Of a stretch of DNA of 7,432 nucleotides, positions 5,956 to 7,432 are shown piece after piece. Origin of the DNA: JAJPXC01 sp964562375 (GTDB lineage Bacteria; Bacteroidota; Bacteroidia; Bacteroidales; Muribaculaceae). Under the pieces are notes generated by a model that was not told the DNA's origin, searched no databases, and saw only the letters and a list, made by a program, of their open reading frames with translations. The stretch covers positions 1 through 7,432 of the forward strand of contig CAZLSW010000115.1 of the NCBI GenBank assembly GCA_964562375.1, in the 5' to 3' direction. Every line of letters begins with the position of its first letter. Positions within the stretch are counted from its first letter, which is position 1. The position numbers and the translations under genes are program-made.

Positions 5956-5986
5956 CAATTGCGAGCCAACCGATCACAACCAATAA
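5560..5986 (+). pseudogene. Remnant of a LytTR-family response regulator gene
   Basis: This is the regulator-derived part of the chimera viewed as the relic of its own gene. The receiver is present from about its second strand onward (5560-5830), followed by a linker and the first residues of the LytTR domain (to about 5905). In the +2 frame from 5906, an open stretch reading SYRQKLLSTLMNTSQ runs to a TAA at 5984-5986. SYRQ-LL-L resembles the extreme C-terminus of LytTR regulators. An internal deletion with a frame change would have removed roughly 80 residues of the DNA-binding domain. The receiver assignment is firm; the C-terminal relic is a moderate inference from a short match. Confidence 0.6.
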
Positions 5987-6020
5987 CCGACCTTTCTTGT
6001 TGAGATAAGAAAACCCTTTC

Positions 6021-6052
6021 TTTGCCTTAACGAGAAATTCTTGATATCTTTG
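6021..6052 (+). promoter_or_regulatory. Promoter of the DUF4855 gene
   Basis: TTTG at 6021-6024, a 20-base spacer and TATCTTTG at 6045-6052 make this the best consensus Bacteroidota promoter in the window. The start would be near 6059, about 30 bases before the ATG. The gene is therefore transcribed independently of the broken gene upstream. Confidence 0.82.
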
Positions 6053-6089
6053 CCACGACAAATATATCAACTAATCGACCGAATTGTAT

Positions 6090-7208
6090 ATGAGACGTCT
6101 TCTTATCGCTTTTTGCGCTTGCGTGGCCGTGGTGGCCGCGAGCGCGCTGCCCCCGTTTACGTTCCAGAGGGTGTCGTCGCTGCCCGGCTCGGGCTTCGCT
6201 AGCTATCCCGTACGCGACATCGCCTTGTTGTACACCGGCGCGAGCTGGCACCCGAAATGGACTCCCGACCAGGCCGAAATATATCTCGCTCATGAGGTGA
6301 ACGGCAAGAAACAGTGGCTGTTTGACGGCATCCTGATGCTCGAGTACTGCAACTCGGCCACCCACCAATTCATCCCCATGCAGGACGACCGCATCCCGGC
6401 CAACAAGGAGGAGTGGCAGCAATGGATCGACGACCTGTTCACGCCCGGACAAGGGCTGTGCGGCATCGACGAGGCTATCACCCGGCTTAAGCAGGAGATC
6501 GGCGACCCGGGGTTCCGCCACAAGGTGTCAATCTCCCTTTTCTACCCCTACGCCAAGGACGGCAAGACCAACTGGGGCACGCTCAACGGCAAGAAGATGA
6601 ATTTCACCAAGACGGCCGACCAATTGGCCGCGTGCGAGTGGATGCTCGACCAGCTGCTCACGAAATGGGAGCAGGCCGGGTTCAAGAACCTGGATCTCCA
6701 TTCGTTCTACTGGATGCACGAGACGGTGACCACCGACCCTCTGCCTCAGACGATGGCCAAGGAGGTGAAGGCCAAAGGCTACGACTTTATATGGTGCCCA
6801 TGGTTTAAGTCGGACGGCTACAACCAGTGGAAGCAATTGGGCTTCAACTGCGCGTATTTGCAGCCTAATTTCTTCTTCCACCCTACGGTAGCCAAGAGCC
6901 GTTTAACCGAAGCGGTCCAGCTTGCCCGACAGCACGGCATGGGACTTGAGGTGGAGGTCGACAACCGCATCTTGCCCACCAACGCCGACTATAGTCAGTA
7001 CAAAAACCGTTTCAAGGCTTATCTCGAGGCTTTCAAGAAACAGGGCGTGCTTTCATCGTGCCCGCTGATGTGGTACACGGGCGAAAAGCTCCTTTTGCAA
7101 TGGGCCGAGAATCCTGGCAAGGTCAACAATGCCAACTTCGATCTGTTGGCCCGCACGATTATCGAACGGCGACAGAACTCAGCGCTCAACTCGCGTCTCG
7201 GCCTCTAA
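6090..7208 (+). CDS. Secreted DUF4855 domain protein
   Basis: The ATG at 6090 is chosen over an in-frame TTG at 6084 because it begins directly with a normal signal peptide, MRR then a hydrophobic core, with cleavage after ASA at 17-19. The product is 372 residues and probably periplasmic or surface-exposed. Residues from about 40 to 345 match DUF4855: RDIALLYTG (42-50), WLFDGILML (76-84), ISLFYP (148-153), LDLHSFYWMHE (201-211), YDFIWCPWF (231-239), GFNCAYLQPNFFF (251-263) and GLEVEVDN (285-292). Alternating hydrophobic strands that end in acidic residues suggest a glycosidase-like TIM barrel. E211 and E287/E289 could be catalytic, but this is inference and the family function is unknown. 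No lipobox was seen. It stands alone, with no linked SusC/SusD genes in the window. Confidence 0.82.
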   Translation: MRRLLIAFCACVAVVAASALPPFTFQRVSSLPGSGFASYPVRDIALLYTGASWHPKWTPDQAEIYLAHEVNGKKQWLFDGILMLEYCNSATHQFIPMQDDRIPANKEEWQQWIDDLFTPGQGLCGIDEAITRLKQEIGDPGFRHKVSISLFYPYAKDGKTNWGTLNGKKMNFTKTADQLAACEWMLDQLLTKWEQAGFKNLDLHSFYWMHETVTTDPLPQTMAKEVKAKGYDFIWCPWFKSDGYNQWKQLGFNCAYLQPNFFFHPTVAKSRLTEAVQLARQHGMGLEVEVDNRILPTNADYSQYKNRFKAYLEAFKKQGVLSSCPLMWYTGEKLLLQWAENPGKVNNANFDLLARTIIERRQNSALNSRLGL

Positions 7209-7266
7209 CCGTCCTCACTATTTTTTCAGTAGTAATCCAAGAAACCACTAATCAACCCTAATTTTA

Positions 7267-7372
7267 GGACAGCTGCAAAACCCTGTGTTTTGCAGGGGAG
7301 ATGGATGGTGGTCGGCAAGCCGACCACCCTCTCAGTGTATATCCCATAAAACACAGGTTTTTGCAGGTGTCC
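7267..7372. repeat. 106-base imperfect inverted repeat with central perfect palindrome
   Basis: The left arm (7267-7291, starting GGACAGCTGCAAAA) and right arm (7348-7372, ending TTTTTGCAGGTGTCC) are complementary at 23 of 25 positions. Between them is a perfect palindrome at 7309-7330, arms GTGGTCGGC-type closed by AA or CAAG. The left arm can instead fold locally: CTGCAAAA (7273-7280) pairs with TTTTGCAG (7288-7295). No T-run follows, so it is not a classical terminator, though it may end the DUF4855 transcript. It could be a MITE-like element; no clear target duplication flanks it. Confidence 0.7.
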
Positions 7373-7404
7373 CCCTTGCGTCCGTGAGACCTCCCCGATT
7401 AAGA

Positions 7405-7426
7405 GCATAATCTTTCACACTTATGC
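7405..7426. promoter_or_regulatory. Operator-like dyad GCATAA-N10-TTATGC
   Basis: Perfect 6-base half-sites at 7405-7410 and 7421-7426 are separated by 10 bases, the geometry of a dimeric regulator site. It lies at the window edge, so any gene it serves is outside. The rest of 7373-7432 shows no supported gene. Confidence 0.25.
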
Positions 7427-7432
7427 CTGCTT

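Noticed and set aside
7267..7372. Invertible promoter segment of the Bacteroides phase-variation type
   Set aside because: The 56 bases between the arms contain no TAnnTTTG box in either orientation and are dominated by a palindrome; no invertase is in the window.
7226..7408. Minus-strand open frame of 60 codons in the tail
   Set aside because: It runs through the inverted repeat, has no recognisable domain and has no promoter evidence.

Overview
The window looks like a chromosomal segment of a GC-rich member of the order Bacteroidales (a Muribaculaceae- or Bacteroides-like gut bacterium is plausible, but the family cannot be fixed from this sequence). The main reason is that four genes have Bacteroidota-type promoters: a TTTG- or TTG-like -33 box, 19-20 bases, then TAnnTTTG. 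Shine-Dalgarno sites are mostly absent. A DUF3575-type OmpA-like protein, a LytTR-type regulator fragment and a DUF4855 protein are all protein types common in that group.

Region 1 (1-3201) is a compact surface-glycan operon, wecC-wecG-wecB. WecB makes UDP-ManNAc from UDP-GlcNAc, WecC oxidises it to UDP-ManNAcA, and WecG is predicted to transfer ManNAcA onto an undecaprenyl-PP-linked sugar. One promoter lies upstream of wecC, and wecB starts at a GTG that overlaps the wecG stop codon.

Region 2 (3202-4650) is a mobile-repeat locus. An AT-rich gene on the minus strand encodes a REP-associated tyrosine transposase (RAYT, HUH/Y1 type). It sits between two arrays of GC-rich palindromes. Each complete unit is a pair of inverted REPs: a GTAG foot plus a GTCGGG-type hairpin on the plus strand, a 10-base linker, then a GTCCCG-type hairpin whose GTAG foot lies on the minus strand. 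Both arrays share the same boundary architecture, with two half-hairpins at each end.

Region 3 (4646-5986) begins with three TTGGTATAT repeats exactly 21 bases apart, next to a promoter. That promoter drives an open frame that looks chimeric: a secreted OmpA-like/DUF3575 N-terminal half joined in frame to an N-terminally truncated LytTR-type receiver domain. A second apparent deletion removed most of the LytTR DNA-binding domain. This is best read as the scar of two deletions (or an assembly misjoin), not as a working regulator.

Region 4 (6021-7432) holds a secreted DUF4855 protein with its own strong promoter. It is followed by a gene-free 224-base tail with a 106-base imperfect inverted repeat built around a perfect 22-base palindrome.
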